NCBI RefSeq assembly: GCF_034259325.1
Contig: NZ_JAXIVS010000008.1
Coordinates: 1-64,000 of the forward strand
From: Hyalangium ruber
GTDB lineage: Bacteria; Myxococcota; Myxococcia; Myxococcales; Myxococcaceae
Direction of reading: 5' to 3'
DNA length: 64,000 nucleotides
A model generated the notes under the pieces. That model saw only the letters and a program-made list of their open reading frames with translations. It made no database searches and had not been told where the DNA came from. The stretch's first letter is position 1. Every line of letters starts with the position of its first letter. The position numbers and the translations under genes are program-made. Shown here piece by piece: positions 44,130-53,657 of this stretch.

Positions 44130-44220
44130 CGCACGTCCCGCGCGCGGCTCGCTCGGACGCCTGTCTGGCCCGTGCCTTGCTGAAGCCCCCGGAAGACCCC
44201 CGAGCTTCTGGAGGCACACC

Positions 44221-45741
44221 ATGAAGGTCCCGAGCGAGAAGAGCCGTGCGTGTCTGTTGGGAGCAATCCTGCTGACGCTGTCGAGTGGGTGTGACCCCAC
44301 GGGCGCGGAGGCGGAGCCCACCCAGCCCACCGTGGATCCGATAGAGGAAGCCACGGACAGGCCCAACCCCGAGCGTCGAGGCATCGGCGCCATGCCCATG
44401 CCTCCGCCCCCGAACCCTTCGCAGCAGGCCCTCGCGGTGGACCCACGGCGCTCCCTGGTGGTGACGGATCAGGCCATCCTCGCCAGGTTCACGTTCCAGG
44501 GGGTGATGAACCAGCTCGTCGCCACCAGCGGGACGCCGACGACGGCGCTGGATCTCTTCCACCAGTGGTGGGACACGGCGCGGCCGGGGCCCGGGCTGGG
44601 CCTGGGGCCCAACTGCAACAGCCCGGGGATCGCCAACATGAATGGCTTCCCGTACGCCTGCCCGCGCGCCGAGGGCAACCAGGCCACGGTGGACCCCTTC
44701 ATCAACCCCACCACCAGCCCGAACGCCTACCTGCCCATCGGCTTGTTCAACCGCTTCGATCTGGCCTCCACCAGCGGCGCGGACTGCGGCGAGTACCGTG
44801 TCGTCTTCGCCAAGCGCTCGGGCCTCGCCAACCCGCAGGATCGCAACCTCATCATCTTCGAGGCGGCACTGCCCAACCCTACGCCGTCGCTGGGCCTGGA
44901 GGGCTGCCGGCCGGTGGTCAACTTCTGGAGCGGCCTCAGCGCGGATCCGGATGTGAACTCGCGCGGCGCCAAGCTGCGGGACTTCTATTTCCAGGGCCTG
45001 CCGGGCTTCATGCCCGTGCTCCACATCGACAACCTGGGCAACCGGGCCAGCAACACCGGCCAGGTCCGCACCAACCAGTTCATGCAGGCCAACTGGATGC
45101 TGCGCGAGTTCAAGATCCGGCGGGACTGCAGCGCGGGCCCGTGTGTCGTGCGGTTCCTCCCCGTGACGGTGAAGACCAACCCGGGAGGCACGCTCTTCAA
45201 CCCCGGCTCGGGACACGCGCTGGCCGCGAACTTCCAGAACACCGTCTTCCCCGCGCAGGTGTCGAGCCTGGCCATCAATGACATCAACCGTTTCACGCTG
45301 TCCGTCCCCGACTCCTTCAACAGCGGCCAGAGCGACTCGCAGGGCCCGATGGAGAACCACTACGTGAACCAGCTCGGCGCGGGGCCCAGCTCCTTCCGGA
45401 CGAACATCCAGACCGAGCTGACGACACTCTCCAGCACGCTCACGCCGGAGAACGTGGTGGCGCGGTCGATGGCGCTCTCGTGCGCGGGCTGCCACCAGCT
45501 CAGCAACGGAGCCAACCTGGGTGGCGGCATCACCTGGCCGCTCTCCCTGCGCTTCGTCCACATCTCCGAGCAGACCGACCCGGGGCCGGACGGTCCGCGC
45601 CACCGCATCTCCCCGGCGCTCAACACCGTGTTCATCCCGCACCGCAAGGCCGTGCTCGAGACGTTCCTCAACGCCTCGTGCGGAGATGCCGTGTGCGACG
45701 CCTGGGAGACCGCGAGCGTCTGCGGCGCGGACTGCCCGTAG
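44221..45741 (+). CDS. Lipoprotein with a single CxxCH haem-like motif
   Basis: The 506-residue lipoprotein (lipobox LLTLSSGC) has a long mature region without a recognised fold. Segments such as LVVTDQAILARFTFQGVMNQ, PIGLFNRFDLAST and GEYRVVFAKRSG suggest a mixed alpha/beta domain. Near the end SMALSCAGCHQLSNGANLGG contains one CxxCH, the c-type haem attachment motif, followed by a small Cys-rich tail (CGDAVCDAWETASVCGADC). If haem is bound it would be an exported monohaem protein; the rest does not look like a standard cytochrome. It starts 150 bp after the terminator, with GGAGGCACACC near the ATG. Confidence 0.78.
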   Translation: MKVPSEKSRACLLGAILLTLSSGCDPTGAEAEPTQPTVDPIEEATDRPNPERRGIGAMPMPPPPNPSQQALAVDPRRSLVVTDQAILARFTFQGVMNQLVATSGTPTTALDLFHQWWDTARPGPGLGLGPNCNSPGIANMNGFPYACPRAEGNQATVDPFINPTTSPNAYLPIGLFNRFDLASTSGADCGEYRVVFAKRSGLANPQDRNLIIFEAALPNPTPSLGLEGCRPVVNFWSGLSADPDVNSRGAKLRDFYFQGLPGFMPVLHIDNLGNRASNTGQVRTNQFMQANWMLREFKIRRDCSAGPCVVRFLPVTVKTNPGGTLFNPGSGHALAANFQNTVFPAQVSSLAINDINRFTLSVPDSFNSGQSDSQGPMENHYVNQLGAGPSSFRTNIQTELTTLSSTLTPENVVARSMALSCAGCHQLSNGANLGGGITWPLSLRFVHISEQTDPGPDGPRHRISPALNTVFIPHRKAVLETFLNASCGDAVCDAWETASVCGADCP

Positions 45742-45775
45742 CGCGCCGGCTTCTCAGCGCGTACCTTGCGCGCCC

Positions 45776-46474
45776 ATGTCCTCCCTCACCGCCATTGGTT
45801 TCGACGCCGACGACACGCTCTGGCAGAACGAGCAGTTCTACAGGATGACCGAGGCGCGCTTCGCATCCCTTCTGGCCGAGCATGCGGAGGCCAGCCACCT
45901 CTCGGCCAGGTTGTTGGAGGCCGAGAAGCGGAACCTTCAGCACTACGGGTTCGGCATCAAGGGCTTCACGCTCTCCATGATCGAGACCGCCATCGAGGTG
46001 ACCGAGGGCCGGGTCCCCGCCTCCGTCATCCGGCAGATCCTCGAGGCGGGCCGTGAGATGCTCAGCCATCCGGTCGAGACGCTGCCCCATGTCCGGGAGA
46101 CGCTCGAACGCGTGGCGGGTACCTACCGGATCATCCTGATCACCAAGGGAGATCTCTTCGATCAGGAGCGCAAGCTCGCCCAGTCCGGGCTCGGTGAGCT
46201 GTTCGATGCGGTCGAGATCGTCAGTGACAAGACCACGTCCACCTACGAACGCATCTTCACCCGCCACGGCGATGGGCCAGCCCGGAGCATGATGGTCGGC
46301 AACTCCCTCAAATCCGACGTCGTGCCGGCGATCAAGGCGGGAAGCTGGGGTGTCTACATTCCACAGCCCCAGCCGTGGGCGCTCGAGCACAGCGAGGCCC
46401 CCGTGGGGGAGCCTCGCTTCAAGCAACTGGTCCACCTGGGCGAGCTCATCGAGCTGCTCGAGCAGATCGACTGA
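45776..46474 (+). CDS. HAD-superfamily hydrolase
   Basis: The 232-residue product has the HAD motifs. Motif I is IGFDADDTLW (nucleophile D10, acid D12). Motif II is IILITKGD with the Thr. The motif III lysine lies in VEIVSDKT, and motif IV-like MVGNSLKSDVVPAIKAG supplies the acidic pair region. The helical cap between motifs I and II is of the phosphoglycolate-phosphatase-like C1 type. It is probably a cytoplasmic phosphatase; the substrate is unknown. It is convergent with the next lipoprotein gene, only 4 bp apart. Confidence 0.9.
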   Translation: MSSLTAIGFDADDTLWQNEQFYRMTEARFASLLAEHAEASHLSARLLEAEKRNLQHYGFGIKGFTLSMIETAIEVTEGRVPASVIRQILEAGREMLSHPVETLPHVRETLERVAGTYRIILITKGDLFDQERKLAQSGLGELFDAVEIVSDKTTSTYERIFTRHGDGPARSMMVGNSLKSDVVPAIKAGSWGVYIPQPQPWALEHSEAPVGEPRFKQLVHLGELIELLEQID

Positions 46475-46478
46475 GGGC

Positions 46479-47333
46479 TCAGCCACAGGTCTCGGTTTCC
46501 AGCCGCACCCGTACCGTCTGGGTCCACCAGGGGGAGAGCAGGCCTGGCTTGCACTGCCAGTAGGGACCATTCTGCACGCACGACAAGGCGCACGGTCCGA
46601 GCGGCATCAGGCCGCAGAGCAGCGAGTCGTCGCAGATGCGCTCTCCGAGCAGGGGTAGCCCCAGCAGGCCACACGACTGGGGCAGCAGGCTCTCCCAGCA
46701 GACGTACACATTGAAGGCGGGCAAAATCCCCAGCAGCGGGACATCGGACGAGAACAGGTCGCCAAAGACGGTCGACTCCGCGATGGGGTACTGCGGAGTA
46801 AAGGTGGAGCTCTGGGCGATTGCCGAGTGGGGACCTTCGAGGAGGATGGGGACGGACGTGCCGGAGTAGTTCAGCCGCTGGACCATGCAGGCCGTCACGT
46901 ACCGGCGTCCGTCGACGTTCAGGGCAGCCTCCCGCCACGAGGGGGCAAGCCCCCACCAGCCCGTGTAGAGCTCGCCCGTCACGGGATCGCTCACGGATTG
47001 ATCGGTGGTGAGGGCGCACTCGACGGCGGAGCGAAGAACCTCCCGGCAGTCCTGGGAGATCTGGCTGAGAGGAAAGCTCGAGAGGAATCCGTTTCCTTGA
47101 TCGAGCGCTGCGGCTCCCAGGGTCCTGAGGGCTTGTTGGGAGCCATGGGCCCAGAAGCAGGAGGGACGCGTGCCATTGGCGCCGTTGGGTGGGGGGCGCT
47201 CCTCATCGAGCAGCGGCTGCTCGCGGACATCGAGGGGACTGCCCTGCTCGAAGTCCTCCTCCACGGGGCCGCACGCCGAGAGGGAAGCCACGAGGGAAGC
47301 AAGGAGGAGGAAGCGTACGCGCCAGGTCACCAT
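46479..47333 (-). CDS. Hypothetical lipoprotein, Cys-rich
   Basis: The 284-residue precursor has a lipobox (LLASLVASLSAC). The mature protein starts with an acidic linker (GPVEEDFEQGSPLD) and has about a dozen cysteines, concentrated in the C-terminal third (RICDDSLLCGLMPLGPCALS, CVQNGPYWQCKPG), suggesting several disulfides. No known domain is recognised. It follows a kinase gene on the same strand after a 117-bp gap, so it could be under separate control. Confidence 0.75.
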   Translation of the reverse strand: MVTWRVRFLLLASLVASLSACGPVEEDFEQGSPLDVREQPLLDEERPPPNGANGTRPSCFWAHGSQQALRTLGAAALDQGNGFLSSFPLSQISQDCREVLRSAVECALTTDQSVSDPVTGELYTGWWGLAPSWREAALNVDGRRYVTACMVQRLNYSGTSVPILLEGPHSAIAQSSTFTPQYPIAESTVFGDLFSSDVPLLGILPAFNVYVCWESLLPQSCGLLGLPLLGERICDDSLLCGLMPLGPCALSCVQNGPYWQCKPGLLSPWWTQTVRVRLETETCG

Positions 47334-47450
47334 GGGAACCCCTGAACTCTGGATTCAACGTGGGTGCGAGAGAACGACCTCGCATCAACATTCTCACGGT
47401 GTTCTGGAAAGTTTGGTTTTACCCTGAGGTCTAGGAGGAGTGGAGACCAA

Positions 47451-50400
47451 CTAACGAACCAGCGCATCGAGCTCTTGCATGACGCTCGCGGTCTCCCGGG
47501 TCAGGCGTGGGTGTTGTTGGAGCGCTGTCTGGAAGGCTTTCCTGGCGCGTAGCCCATCGTTGGTACGTGCCTGATGCTCGCGGTCCGTGCGCGCCCGCGC
47601 GAGGTAGAGCCGCCCCTGAGCGAGCAGGGCCTCCAGGTTGCGAGGGTTCTTGGAGAGCGCCTCGTCCACCTGGGTGAGGCCGGCGCGAATGTCCTCCGCG
47701 GTGTCACGGCCTCGCTGCGCGAGCCACGCCGCGCGCTCGGCATGGAGCTCGGCGGTCAGTTGATGGGGCTCGGAATCATTGCTCGGACGGGAGAGCAGGG
47801 GACGCAAGTACCCAAAGGCCGTCTCGAAGCGCTCTTCTCGGAGATCCTTGCGCCGCGTGTCCGCGCGAATGGCCGTGAGCTCGATCTTCGCCAGGAGCAG
47901 GGACAGGGACGGACTCATCCGAGTGCTCAGCGCGGCCAGCTTCCGTGCCGCGGTCCGTGCCTTCTCCAGGGGGGATGCCGGGTCCAGCCCCTCGCGCCGA
48001 GCGTGCTCGGCTTCGAGCAGGTGGCACCGGACCCACTCCTTGAGCAACCAGGAGTTGTTCGGGGCCACACCCTCGGCCGCGCGGATCGCCTCGACCGCTG
48101 CCGCGAGCGATGGGCGCGGATCCCTCCCGTGGGCGAACTCGCGCAATCCTCGGAGCCGCTGCTCGCGCGCCTTCCAGAAGACGACGAGCCAGGGGCTGGA
48201 GTTCGTCTGCTCGAACTGGGACACCGCCTGGGACAAGGCCTGGAGCGCCTCGTGCGCATCCTGTCCCTGAGCCAGCTGGGACTCGAGCCGCACCGCCAAC
48301 GCCTCCAGCCGGCGGCCCGCGGAGAGCGAGAACCTGGGGTCCAGCGCCATGGCGCGTTCGTACTGCCGGATCGCGTTCTCCAACAATGGCGCGGCCTCCC
48401 GTCCACCCGCCAGTTCCCGCTTGGCCTCCTCGAGGTACACGTCCCCCAGCTCGTTCACCGCCCAGGTGAAGCCCGGATCCAACGCGAGGACCCGCTGGTA
48501 CCCTGCGATGGCCGTCTGCATGGACGCATCCCGGCCAAGGTCGTGCAGGAGCCTCGCGCGCAGGTAGAGGGCCTGGGCCACCGCGTAGTGGGCCATGACG
48601 TCTCGGGGACGTGCCCGTACACCCTGCTCGGCGGCCGCGAGCGCCTCCTCCACGGCGGGGATCGTGCCCTCCGACACGTTGTTTCCCAGGACATGGACGC
48701 TCGCGAGGAGCACGAGCGCGCGCTGGACCAGGGCCCTGCCGTCCGTCGAAGTCGAGAGCACCGCGCGATCGCACGCTGCCCGGGCGGCCTCGAATGGGGG
48801 GCCAGTCGGCAAGCCCTGCGCCGAGGCTGCCCATCCCAGCTTCTCCCAGAGCTCGCACTCGGCCCGGTGTACGTCCGGATCGCTGCTGCCCATCTCCGCC
48901 GCCACGCGGTAGGCCTCGGCCGCGCGCTCGAAGTAGCCCCTCATCTTTCCGTAGTCGAACGCCGCGTCATGCCTGTACTTGCTGCCCTCCGCGTACAGCG
49001 CGTCCCCTTCGAGCTTCTTCGGCTCGTACATCCACGGCGCCTTGGCGAACGCGGCCTTCGCCTTGAGGATGGCCTCCTCGTTCTTTCCTTCGTAGAGCGC
49101 GATCAGCCCCTCCGCGTACTCGGGCACCTCGAGCCTCAGCCCCACGGCGGCGCGCAGGTGCAGGAGTGCCGGCTCGCGGATCTCCTTGTCGAGCTGCGCG
49201 ATTCGCCTCTGGCGCTCCTCTTCGGGGGTGATGCGCCGAGTGTCCTCCAGGGCTCGCCGGAAGAGCTCTCCCAAGGCCCGCCCCAGCGCATAGTCGAGAT
49301 CCGGTGGCGAGTACCCCGCGGCGAGTGCCCGTTCCAGGTGCTCGCGGGCCTGCTCGGGGTCTCCCAGCGCGAGCTGTCCCAGCCCGAGCGCATAGTGGCC
49401 TGGGCCCGCTCCGGCTTCGCCCGCCGCCGTCATCCGCTGCTGGATCTCCCCGAGCCTGACGCGCACCACGTCCCGCTCCCGTTCCACGTCGTGGAGGGGC
49501 AGCCCGTACGCCGTGCGCAGGAACAGCTCCGCCTCCTTCACGCTCTCGCCCAGCTCCCGGGCCAGCCGCGCCTGCTCCGCCGCGTGGCGCTGAGCCCCCA
49601 CCCAGACGCTCCCCAGGCCGAGCGCTCCCAGCACCAGGGTCGCCACGAATGCCGTGAGCAGCTTGTGCTTGCGTGCCTTCTTCCAGAGGACATACCCCCA
49701 GGAGGCCCGCTTCGCTTGAATGGGCTCGCCGTCCAGGACGCGCTGCAGCTCCTCCGCGAGCGCCCGCGCCGAGTCGTAACGGCGCGCCCGGTCGCGCTCC
49801 AGGCACTTCATCACGACCGTCTCGAGATCCTGGGGGACCTCCGGCTTCACCTCTCGGAGCGGCGGTGGGTCTTCGAGCATCATCATCAAGAGCAGCTTCC
49901 AGGGCTGCTCCGAGACGAAAGGCGGCCGCCCGGCGATGACGTCGTACAGCGTGGCCCCCAGCGAATACACGTCGGAGCGGCGGTCCAGCTCATGCACATC
50001 CCCGTTGGCCTGCTCGGGGGACATGTACGCGGGCGTACCGAGGACTTCCCCCGTCTGGGTCTGCCCAGGGTCCTCGACCTGGCGTGCCAGCCCGAAGTCC
50101 ACGACGTACGGCTTCCACGTCCCGTCCTCGCGCCGCTCGACGAGGATGTTCCCGGGCTTGAGGTCCCGGTGGATCATCCCCAGCCGGTGCGCCTCGTGGA
50201 CGGCGGCGGCGACCTCCTGGAGCAGCTTCACCTGCTGCTCGAGCGTCAGCTGGCCGCTCATACGGGACAGCGGCTCGCCATCGATGAACTGCATGACGAT
50301 GTACGGCTCGCCGTCGGCCTGCCCGGCCTCGTACACCCGGCACACGTGCTCGTGTTGGATACGCGCCTGCGCACGAGCCTCCGCGATGAACCGTTGCGAG

Positions 50401-50630
50401 AGGGAGGGCGCGTCGCTCTTCAGAAGCTTCAGCGCGATGGTGCGCCCGAGACGCGGATCCACCGCCCGATAGACGGTCCCCATGGCGCCTTCGCCGGCGA
50501 CCTGGATGTCCTCGTACCGCTGGACCAGGGAGGGAGGGATTCTCCTGCGCGAAGGAGATGACGGCTCGGAGGTTCTACCCTGAAGAGTCAAGGCAACCGA
50601 GTGACTGCCTTGGCTGTCCTCCGTTGGCAT
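47451..50630 (-). CDS. Ser/Thr protein kinase with large TPR-type C-terminal region
   Basis: The 1059-residue protein has an N-terminal Hanks-type kinase: GEGAMGTVYRAVDP, K68 in IALKLLK, HRDLKPGN at about 154-161, DFG at 178-180 and GTPAYMSPEQA. All catalytic residues are present. A transmembrane helix follows at about 330-350 (LLTAFVATLVLGALGLGSVW). The remaining roughly 700 residues are mostly TPR-like helical repeats (GHYALGLGQLALGDPEQARE, AVNELGDVYLEEAKRE). Such kinase-TPR proteins are abundant in myxobacteria and probably bind partner proteins. The gene is divergent from the MFS transporter gene at 50821. Confidence 0.94.
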   Translation of the reverse strand: MPTEDSQGSHSVALTLQGRTSEPSSPSRRRIPPSLVQRYEDIQVAGEGAMGTVYRAVDPRLGRTIALKLLKSDAPSLSQRFIAEARAQARIQHEHVCRVYEAGQADGEPYIVMQFIDGEPLSRMSGQLTLEQQVKLLQEVAAAVHEAHRLGMIHRDLKPGNILVERREDGTWKPYVVDFGLARQVEDPGQTQTGEVLGTPAYMSPEQANGDVHELDRRSDVYSLGATLYDVIAGRPPFVSEQPWKLLLMMMLEDPPPLREVKPEVPQDLETVVMKCLERDRARRYDSARALAEELQRVLDGEPIQAKRASWGYVLWKKARKHKLLTAFVATLVLGALGLGSVWVGAQRHAAEQARLARELGESVKEAELFLRTAYGLPLHDVERERDVVRVRLGEIQQRMTAAGEAGAGPGHYALGLGQLALGDPEQAREHLERALAAGYSPPDLDYALGRALGELFRRALEDTRRITPEEERQRRIAQLDKEIREPALLHLRAAVGLRLEVPEYAEGLIALYEGKNEEAILKAKAAFAKAPWMYEPKKLEGDALYAEGSKYRHDAAFDYGKMRGYFERAAEAYRVAAEMGSSDPDVHRAECELWEKLGWAASAQGLPTGPPFEAARAACDRAVLSTSTDGRALVQRALVLLASVHVLGNNVSEGTIPAVEEALAAAEQGVRARPRDVMAHYAVAQALYLRARLLHDLGRDASMQTAIAGYQRVLALDPGFTWAVNELGDVYLEEAKRELAGGREAAPLLENAIRQYERAMALDPRFSLSAGRRLEALAVRLESQLAQGQDAHEALQALSQAVSQFEQTNSSPWLVVFWKAREQRLRGLREFAHGRDPRPSLAAAVEAIRAAEGVAPNNSWLLKEWVRCHLLEAEHARREGLDPASPLEKARTAARKLAALSTRMSPSLSLLLAKIELTAIRADTRRKDLREERFETAFGYLRPLLSRPSNDSEPHQLTAELHAERAAWLAQRGRDTAEDIRAGLTQVDEALSKNPRNLEALLAQGRLYLARARTDREHQARTNDGLRARKAFQTALQQHPRLTRETASVMQELDALVR

Positions 50631-50820
50631 GGGAGACCTCGACGCCCCTCACATGCCGACATGATGGCATATTCATGGGATCCTGGAACCTGCCCTCAGG
50701 TCAGAGTCTCCAGCGCGTCCTCGATGGCCACGAGCCCGACGGAAGGCGTGTTTCTCAATGGTTGGGAGCGTGGCAGTGATTGCTTCTCCTGCCCTACGGA
50801 AAGTGCTGAGGTGCCGCGCG

Positions 50821-52053
50821 ATGACTTCTTCGACCGATCGCCGTCGCCCAGCCCTGCTCGTGCTAGCGTATCTCGCCTTCGTCAGCCTCGGGTTGCCCGA
50901 CAGCATTCTGGGTGTTGCCTGGCCGTCGCTGCGTGAATCGTTCGCGCTTCCTCAGGCCTTGCTGGGCGCACCGCTGGCATCGGCTGCCACCACCTATTTT
51001 CTCTCTGGCCTGTTGGCGGGCCGGCTCATGCGGGCGATGGGGGTCGGAGGGCTCCTGGCGGGGAGCACCTTGCTCGTCACCCTCGGCGTCTCCGGCTATG
51101 CCTCGGCGCCGATCTTCATCGTCTTCCTGATCGCCGCGTGCATCGTGGGCTTCGGGTCGGGAGCGATCGACTCGGGGCTCAACTCGTACGCCGCTCACCA
51201 CTTCGGGGCGCGCCACATGACCTGGCTGCATGCCGCGTACAGCGCGGGCGCGGCGCTGGGGCCCGTGATCATGACGGCGATGCTCGCGCGCGGAGCGGGG
51301 TGGCGGGCGGGCTACACCGTCATCGGTGTGGCGCTGGGGCTGCTGGCGGTTGCCTTTGTCGTGACCCGCCGACAGTGGAGCAATGGGCAGACGAGCGCTC
51401 CAGTGGCCGACTCACACGGGGCCGCCAGTGTGGAGCCTGCCCAGGAGGCTCCGAGCGCGAGCAGCGGATGGTCGGTGCTGCGCAGCTCCCGGGTGTGGCT
51501 GCAGATCGTCCTCTTCTTCGTGTACACGGGAGTCGAGGTCACGGCGGGCCAGTGGAGCTACACGGTCCTCGTCGAGGCGCGTGGCGTGGACCCCACCACG
51601 GCCGGAGCGTGGGTCAGCTTCTACTGGGCCAGTCTTCTGGCCGGACGCGTCGTGCTTGGCTTCATCGTCGAGCGGGTGGGCACCGTCCGGCTGCTCAGGT
51701 TCGGCACGGTGGTGGCGGTCATGGGCGCCCTCCTCTTCGCCGCGCCGGGGCTCCCGGTCTGGGTGGGCGCAATCGGGTTGGGGGTGCTGGGCTTCGCGCT
51801 CGCTCCCATCTTCCCAGGCCTCATGGCCGAGACGCCGCGTCGGGTGGGCGCGACAGCGGCTCCTCACGCCGTGGGTTTCCAGGTAAGCGCCGGAACCGCG
51901 GGCGTCGCGGTCGTCCCAAGCGTCGCCGGCCTCCTGGGCGAGAAGCTTGGCCTGGTGGCCATCGCGCCATGGATTGCCGTTTGCGCGGTTCTTCTGCTTT
52001 TGCTCCATGAGGGGCTCATCGCCAAGGCCGATCGCGGCCCGCCTACAGAATGA
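50821..52053 (+). CDS. MFS transporter
   Basis: The 410-residue product has about twelve hydrophobic segments. It begins TSSTDRRRPALLVLAYLAFV, with LGLPDSILGVAWPSLRESFA as the first-helix pair of FucP/YbjJ-like transporters. GRLMRAMGVGGLLAGSTLLV marks the loop 2-3 and GLMAETPRRVGATAAPHAVG lies in the C-terminal half. The ATG at 50821 gives the usual short cytoplasmic start; a longer frame begins 63 bp earlier. YbjJ/FucP-like members move sugars or related compounds, but the substrate is not known here. It is divergent from the TPR kinase gene. Confidence 0.88.
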   Translation: MTSSTDRRRPALLVLAYLAFVSLGLPDSILGVAWPSLRESFALPQALLGAPLASAATTYFLSGLLAGRLMRAMGVGGLLAGSTLLVTLGVSGYASAPIFIVFLIAACIVGFGSGAIDSGLNSYAAHHFGARHMTWLHAAYSAGAALGPVIMTAMLARGAGWRAGYTVIGVALGLLAVAFVVTRRQWSNGQTSAPVADSHGAASVEPAQEAPSASSGWSVLRSSRVWLQIVLFFVYTGVEVTAGQWSYTVLVEARGVDPTTAGAWVSFYWASLLAGRVVLGFIVERVGTVRLLRFGTVVAVMGALLFAAPGLPVWVGAIGLGVLGFALAPIFPGLMAETPRRVGATAAPHAVGFQVSAGTAGVAVVPSVAGLLGEKLGLVAIAPWIAVCAVLLLLLHEGLIAKADRGPPTE

Positions 52054-52162
52054 GCCCAATTTTTCAAAGCAAGTATTATCAGCTCATGAATGGCCAATAA
52101 GGTTGTCTATTATTTCTCCCGAAGATTAGACTTATTTCGTCTCATCGACGGGAGGCCTCATC

Positions 52163-52621
52163 ATGAGCAGTGTTCTCGCGACGCGGCAGTCGACTCTCAC
52201 CCGCTGGACGCTTGTAAGTCTTGCACTCATTGTCAGTGCTTGTGGCCAGACAGACGACTCACAAGGGCTTTCCCAGAGCAAGGCAAGGCTGGATGACCCT
52301 TGCACCGTGACAGAGACTAGCCCGAATCCCACGTTGAGCCTGCCAGATCCGGCTTCCATACAAATCCAGTGCGGTGACGCGTGGGTCCCTCCTGTCGTCA
52401 CGGCTGTCGATGGATGCGGTCAACCGCTCCCGGTGCATCAATACAACACCGGAGATGATGATGGTGACGGGGTGCCTGGCATCAGTGATCTCGACGACTT
52501 TGGCCCGGGCCCCGATACCTCTACGCCGGGGCTCTATTACGTGCAGTACCTCGCGTGGGACAACAATTACAATATCGCGAGTTCCATTGTGTCGGTGACA
52601 GTGTTGCCCCCCTGTCCCTGA
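52163..52621 (+). CDS. Small hypothetical lipoprotein
   Basis: The 152-residue precursor has a lipobox (LVSLALIVSAC). The mature part reads like a single Ig-like or HYR-type beta-sandwich (IQCGDAWVPPVVTAVDGCGQ, GLYYVQYLAWDNNYNIASSI, VSVTVLPPCP) with a DDDGDGVPGISDLDD loop that could bind calcium. GGGAGG precedes the ATG. The 109 bp in front are AT-rich, so it probably has its own promoter. It is convergent with the WYL regulator gene. Confidence 0.8.
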   Translation: MSSVLATRQSTLTRWTLVSLALIVSACGQTDDSQGLSQSKARLDDPCTVTETSPNPTLSLPDPASIQIQCGDAWVPPVVTAVDGCGQPLPVHQYNTGDDDGDGVPGISDLDDFGPGPDTSTPGLYYVQYLAWDNNYNIASSIVSVTVLPPCP

Positions 52622-52655
52622 GACGTGCCGGGGCTTTGGCTCCGAACCCTCTCCC

Positions 52656-53645
52656 TCAGCGCGAATCCGTGACCTGAGCCGACGCTTCCGTGCGTTGCGC
52701 GGCCCGGGCGAAACGCTCGGCCAGGCGGCGAAGGTGGTCCACGAGCTCCTTCGGCTCGTGGACCTCGAAGTCGAACCCCATGAATCCGAGGTGGAACGCG
52801 AGCGCTTCGAGCGTCTCGCCACCGGTGTGGACCATGCAGCGGTCCTGATCCAACGCTTCGATACGTCCCGCGACTCCAGACAGTTGCGCCGAGACAACCT
52901 GCGCGGAGGCATACACCGTCGCTCGCGCGCGGAAGCGATAGGCGTCCGTCGAGACGGACTGAGACACATATGCAGCCACGTCTTCGGAGGGCAGAGGGCG
53001 TGGCTTGAAGCGGCGCCCGGTGCTCGGCTTGGCGCCGATGCGATCGACGCGGAATGTCCGCCATGCCTCGCGTTCGAGATCATACGCCAGCAGGTACCAC
53101 CGGGAGCGGGTATGTACGAGCCGGTAGGGCTCGACGAGCCGCTCGCTCGCGGAGCCCTCGCGGCTGCTGTACTCGAAGCGCAGGAGCTCGGAGTCCCGGC
53201 ACGCGTTCGCCATCACCGCCAGCAGCTCCGCGTCGAAGGAGGGACCGGCGTCACCCAGTCGTACGCTCACGGCATTCAGCGCGCTCACCCGGCGCCGGAG
53301 CCGCTTCGGGAGCACCTGCTCCAGCTTTCCGAGCGCGCGAACCGAGGCCTCCTCCAGCCCTTTGATCGGTCCGGTCGCGGCGACCCGCAGCCCCACCGCG
53401 ACGGCGACCGCCTCCTCGTCCTCGAGCGGAAGCGGGGGCAGCTCCTTGCCGGCGCCCAGCTGGTACCCGCCGCCGATGCCCGCGGCCGCATGCACCGGGT
53501 ACCCGAGGCTCCGCAGCCTGTCCACGTCGCGGCGGACGCTGCGCTCGGTGACTCCGAGCTCGCGCGCCAGCTCTCCACCCGCCCAGAAGCGCCGGGATTG
53601 CAGCAGCGCCAGCAACTTCAACAGGCGCGCGGAGGTCTGGACCAC
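52656..53645 (-). CDS. WYL-domain transcriptional regulator (YafY type)
   Basis: The 329-residue protein starts at a GTG. It has an N-terminal winged helix (RLLKLLALLQSRRFWAGGEL, ELGVTERSVRRDVDRLRSLG), a YafY-type linker (GGYQLGAGKELPPLPLEDEE) and a WYL domain (EPYRLVHTRSRWYLLAYDLE, AWRTFRVDRIGAK). A C-terminal WCX-like extension follows. WYL regulators sense small ligands or nucleic acids. The gene lies 12 bp after the LysR gene on the same strand, so the two regulators are likely co-transcribed, which is uncommon. Confidence 0.93.
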   Translation of the reverse strand: MVQTSARLLKLLALLQSRRFWAGGELARELGVTERSVRRDVDRLRSLGYPVHAAAGIGGGYQLGAGKELPPLPLEDEEAVAVAVGLRVAATGPIKGLEEASVRALGKLEQVLPKRLRRRVSALNAVSVRLGDAGPSFDAELLAVMANACRDSELLRFEYSSREGSASERLVEPYRLVHTRSRWYLLAYDLEREAWRTFRVDRIGAKPSTGRRFKPRPLPSEDVAAYVSQSVSTDAYRFRARATVYASAQVVSAQLSGVAGRIEALDQDRCMVHTGGETLEALAFHLGFMGFDFEVHEPKELVDHLRRLAERFARAAQRTEASAQVTDSR

Positions 53646-53657
53646 GTGCGGCTCCTC

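Noticed and set aside
47574-50561. Plus-strand open frame of nearly 1000 codons
   Set aside because: It lies fully antisense to the TPR kinase, whose motifs are unmistakable, and its translation is Arg/Leu/Pro-rich without recognisable structure.
52103-52131. TTGTCT-N17-TTAGAC as a promoter for the small lipoprotein gene
   Set aside because: The spacing is right but the -10 match is poor; the AT-rich context alone is noted in the gene entry.
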